This document shows positions 61,257 through 64,000 of a stretch of DNA of 64,000 nt, one piece after another; positions within the stretch are counted from its first letter, which is position 1; each line of letters starts with the position of its first letter. The position numbers were made by a program, and so were the translations under genes. The DNA is taken from contig CAWDAD010000003.1 of NCBI GenBank assembly GCA_963800235.1, forward strand, positions 62,001 through 126,000, given 5' to 3'. The notes beneath the pieces are model-generated. The model made no database searches, was not told the DNA's origin, and saw only the letters and a list, made by a program, of their open reading frames with translations. The stretch is from CAVVNP01 sp963800235. GTDB taxonomy: Bacteria > Actinomycetota > Acidimicrobiia > Acidimicrobiales > Iamiaceae.

Positions 61257-62895
61257 CTAGGCGTCGGCGTGGAGCAGGCCGTACACCAGGGAGTCGTGCA
61301 GGGCCTGCCACGAGGCCTGGATGATGTTCTCGTCGACGCCGATGGTGGTCCAGGTGTTGACGCCGTCGGTGGAGTCGATCAGCACCCGGGTGACCGCTCC
61401 GGTGCCCTTGCCGGTGTCGAGCACCCGCACCTTGTAGTCGGTGAGGTGGATGCGTCGACAGCCGCGGGTAGTCGTGCTCCGATCGCCTCGCGCAGAGCGG
61501 CGTCGAGGGCGTTGACGGGGCCGTTGCCCTCGCCGATCACCATGCGCCGCTCGCCCTTCACCCGCAGCTTGACGGTGGCCTCGCTGTCGGCCCGCACGGC
61601 CTCGCCGGCCCCCTCGGTGACGATCACCCGGAAGCGACTCCAGCTCGAAGAAGTCCTGCTCCCAGCCGGTCGCCGTGCGCATGAGCAGCTCGAGCGAGCC
61701 GTCGGCCGCCTCGAAGTGGTAGCCCTCGTGCTCGAGCCGCTTCAGCTGCGTCGATGACCTCGGCGAGCGCCGGCCCGTCGAGCTCGAGGCCGAGCTCCGT
61801 CGGCCTTCAGCTCGAGCGTGGACTTGCCCGGCCAGCTCCGACACCACGAAGCGGGTGCCGTTGCCGACCAGGTTCGGGCTCGACGTGCTCGTAGGCGTCG
61901 GGGCGGCGGGCGATGGCGCTCACGTGCAGGCCGGCCTTGTGGGCGAAGGCCGACTGCCCGACGAACGGGGCCTGCGGGTTCGGGCGTGATGTTCACCAGC
62001 TCGGCGACGTGGTGCGCCACCGAGGTGAGCCGCTTCAAGCCGGCCGGGCGGGCAGGGTGCGCACCCCCATCTTCAGGCGTGAGGTCCGGGATGATGGTGG
62101 TGAGGTTGCAGTTGCCGGTGCGCTCGCCGTAGCCGTTGATGCGTGCCCTGCACCTGCACGGCACCGCCCCGCACCCCGGCCAGCGCGTTGGCCACGCCGC
62201 AGCCGGTGTCGTCGTGCAGGTGGACGCCGACCTTGACGTCGTCGCGGAAGTGGCCGGTGATCTCGCCGACCGCCCGCTCGACGTCGGGCGGGAGCGAGCC
62301 GCCGTTGGTGTCGCACAGCACCAGCGTCTCGGCGCCCTGCTCGGCGGCGGCCTCGAGCACCCGGAGGCTGAACTCGGGGTTGCGCCCGGTAGCCGTCGAA
62401 GAAGTGCTCGGCGTCGAACAGCACCCGCAGGCCCTGCCCGGTCAGGAAGGCGACCGAGTCGGCGACCATGGCCACGCCCTCCTCGAGGGTGGTGCCGCAG
62501 CGCCTCGGTGACGTGGTAGTCCCAGCACTTGCCGACGATGCAGACCGACGCCGGTGCCGGCACCGGCCAGGTTGGCGCAGGGTGGGGTCCTCGTCGACCT
62601 TGCCCCGCACCCGGCGGGTCGAGCCGAAGGCGACCAGCGTGGCGCGTGTCGAGCCGCAGCTCGCCGTCGGCACCGCCCGGCGGAAGAACTCGTCGTCCTT
62701 GGGGTTGGCGCCCGGCCAGCCACCCTCGATGAAGTCCACGCCGAGCTGGTCGAGCTGCTCGGCGATGCGCAGCTTGTCGTCGACGGTCAGCGAGATGCCC
62801 TCGAGCTGGCTGCCGTCGCGCAGCGTGGTGTCGTAGATCTCGACCGCCTCGGGCACACCCGGCTCGTGGCGGGAGAGGTCGACGTCCATGGTCAT
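61257..62895 (-). CDS. cimA: Citramalate synthase, disrupted by many single-base indels
   Basis: Read across frames, the minus strand encodes a complete CimA of about 530 residues: EIYDTTLRDGSQ at the start, FIEGGWPGANPKDDEFF, TLVLCDTNGGSLPPDV, VHLHDDTGCGVANAL (metal His), INGYGERTGNCNLT, HKAGLHVSAI region, KSTLELKAD and the C-terminal LeuA-type allosteric domain ending YGLLHADA. It condenses acetyl-CoA and pyruvate to (R)-citramalate for isoleucine synthesis. At least a dozen +1 shifts (for example near 62650, 62574, 62500, 62388, 62150, 61983, 61876, 61797, 61637) break it. Each is fixed by removing one base, so sequence error is far likelier than decay. Confidence 0.8.
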
Positions 62896-63874
62896 CTCGT
62901 CGGCAGCTTCGCCGCCGTCACCAGCGGCGGTGGTGGCCGTCGGGCCGTTCCCGCGCTCACCGACATGCTCGACCCAGTCCTTGTAGCGGTCGACCTCGCC
63001 CCGGACCGCCCGGTGGTACTCCTCGGCGATGGCGGTGGTCATCGGGCCCGGACAGGGGATGGGTCGGTCGTCGACGGAGTTGACCGCGCTCACCTCGGCG
63101 GCGGTGCCGCACAGGAACATCTCGTCGGCGATGTAGAGGTCGGCGCGGGACAGCTCGCCCAGCACGCACTCGAAGCCGAGGTCGGCGGCGATGGCCATGA
63201 CCGAGTTCTGGGTGATGCCCTCGAGCGCGCCCGACGACGATCGGCGGCGTGACGATCCGGTCGCGGCGGGCCACGAACACGTTCTCGCCGGTGCACTCGC
63301 TGACGAAGCCCTGCGGGTTGAGCAGGAGCGCCTCGTCGTAGCCGGCCTTCAGCGCCTCGACCTTGGCCAGCGACGAGTTGAGGTAGTTGCCGGTGGTCTT
63401 GGCGGCGGGCGGCATGGTGTTGTGGTCGTGGCGCTTCCACGAGCTGATCTTCAGCGGACGCCCTTGGTGGCGGCGTCCTCGCCGAGGTAGGCGCCCCACG
63501 GCCAGCAGGCGATGGCGACGTCGACGGTGCAGGGCAGGGTGTTGAGGCCCATCTCGCCGTAGCCGTAGTAGGCGATCGGCCGGATGTAGCAGGAGGGCAG
63601 GCCGCTGTCGCGGACGACCAGCTTGGTGGCCTCGACCAGCTCGTCGACCGAGTACGGCAGGTCCATGATCAGGATGCGGGCGGAGTCGTGCAGGCGCCTG
63701 ATGTGGTCGGTGAGCCGGAACACCGCCGGGCCTCGCGACGTCTCGTAGGCGCGGATGCCCTCGAACACGCCCGTGCCGTAGTGCAGGGTGTGGGTGAGGA
63801 CGTGGATCTGCGCGTCGTCCCACGGCGACCAGCTCGCCGTTCATCCAGATCTTGTCGGTGGGGGTGATGGGCAT
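62896..63874 (-). CDS. ilvE: Branched-chain amino acid aminotransferase, with several indels
   Basis: From ATG 63874 (AGAGG upstream) the frames give KIWMNGELV, then after one extra base PWDDAQIHVLTHTLHYGTGVFEGIRAY, then YIRPIAYYGYGEMG, KTTGNYLNSSLAKVEAL (PLP Lys segment), GFVSECTGENVFV, and GITQNSVMAIAADLG to YKDWVEHV. It transfers amino groups to and from Leu, Ile and Val with PLP. At least three indels (about 63829, 63462, 63240) break the frame. No stop separates its C-terminal frame from cimA, so the gene end is uncertain. Confidence 0.78.
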
Positions 63875-63901
63875 GGCGTGGTCCTCTCGACTGGTGTTCG
63901 C

Positions 63902-64000
63902 TCAGACGGCGGCGGCGAGGCGTCGCCGATCTCGGTGGTGGTCTCGGTGCGCTCGGGCTTCGGCGCGGCGCAGGCCTTGCGGACCCGTTCGGCGGCATCG
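63902..64000 (-). CDS. leuB: 3-isopropylmalate dehydrogenase C-terminus (partial)
   Basis: The last 33 codons on the minus strand read AAERVRKACAAPKPERTETTT and then EIGDA..AAAV if one missing base near 63920 is restored, a typical actinobacterial LeuB end, with the stop at 63904. Only the tail is in the window, so the assignment rests on a short match and on context: leuB, ilvE and cimA in one direction is a sensible Leu/Ile operon. Confidence 0.5.
   Translation of the reverse strand, partial: RCRRTGPQGLRRAEARAHRDHHRDRRRLAAAV

Overview
The window reads as chromosomal DNA of a very GC-rich actinobacterium. The evidence is the strong codon bias, frequent GTG and TTG starts, possible leaderless promoters with TANNNT -10 boxes, a GAAC-N4-GTTC SOS box, and actinobacterial families (PknG/GlnX/GlnH, DUF222-HNH, DUF4214, DUF5666, LLM flavoproteins). 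The mix suggests class Acidimicrobiia (Iamia or Aquihabitans-like). That placement is an inference, because there is no rRNA in the window to test it.

Layout. 1-18.3 kb is a mosaic of lipid, xenobiotic and envelope genes: an isochorismatase-like hydrolase and an amidohydrolase that share a palindromic operator, a GT39-type membrane glycosyltransferase, secreted proteins, acyl-CoA ligase, enoyl-CoA hydratase, L,D-transpeptidase, SDR, LLM oxidoreductase, methyltransferase and TesB thioesterase. 18.4-31.2 kb is one ten-gene, almost fully translationally coupled operon: TelA, XpaC-position protein, CbxX-type AAA+ ATPase, GlnX-like sensor, GlnH-like lipoprotein, helical protein, PknG kinase, PP2C phosphatase, vWA protein and FHA protein. 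It joins the mycobacterial GlnH-GlnX-PknG amino-acid signalling module to a kinase/phosphatase/vWA triad and TelA of the Ter type, and is the main candidate for an undescribed system. 31.2-33.7 kb holds a RidA/alpha-beta hydrolase fusion, a structured intergenic region and a DUF5666 protein. 34.0-39.6 kb (minus strand) is a two-component system followed by a coupled redox operon: Gly/Ser-rich membrane protein, ApbE, ferric-reductase-like membrane protein, NuoF-like flavoprotein and ferredoxin. 39.7-46.4 kb carries DUF2231, UppP, an SOS-box-controlled DUF222-HNH protein, a methyltransferase and an unusual YceI/cytochrome/copper-monooxygenase fusion. 46.7-57.3 kb carries an orphan PAS histidine kinase, a SHOCT protein, and an ArsR regulator heading a complex-I-like membrane-arm operon (NuoA, a Cys-poor NuoB/D-like fusion, NuoH, J, K, L, M, N) with a His/Met-rich tail on NuoJ. 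This is the second strong candidate. 57.3-64 kb (minus strand) holds tRNA-Glu, tRNA-Gln, a YdcF-like protein, gltX, two small-molecule/hypothetical genes and the branched-chain amino acid genes cimA, ilvE and leuB.

Sequence quality. The last about 2.5 kb (cimA-ilvE-leuB) contains at least fifteen single-base indels, and three isolated frameshifts lie at about 5.96, 8.76 and 11.37 kb. These most likely reflect assembly error and should be checked against reads before any gene is called broken.
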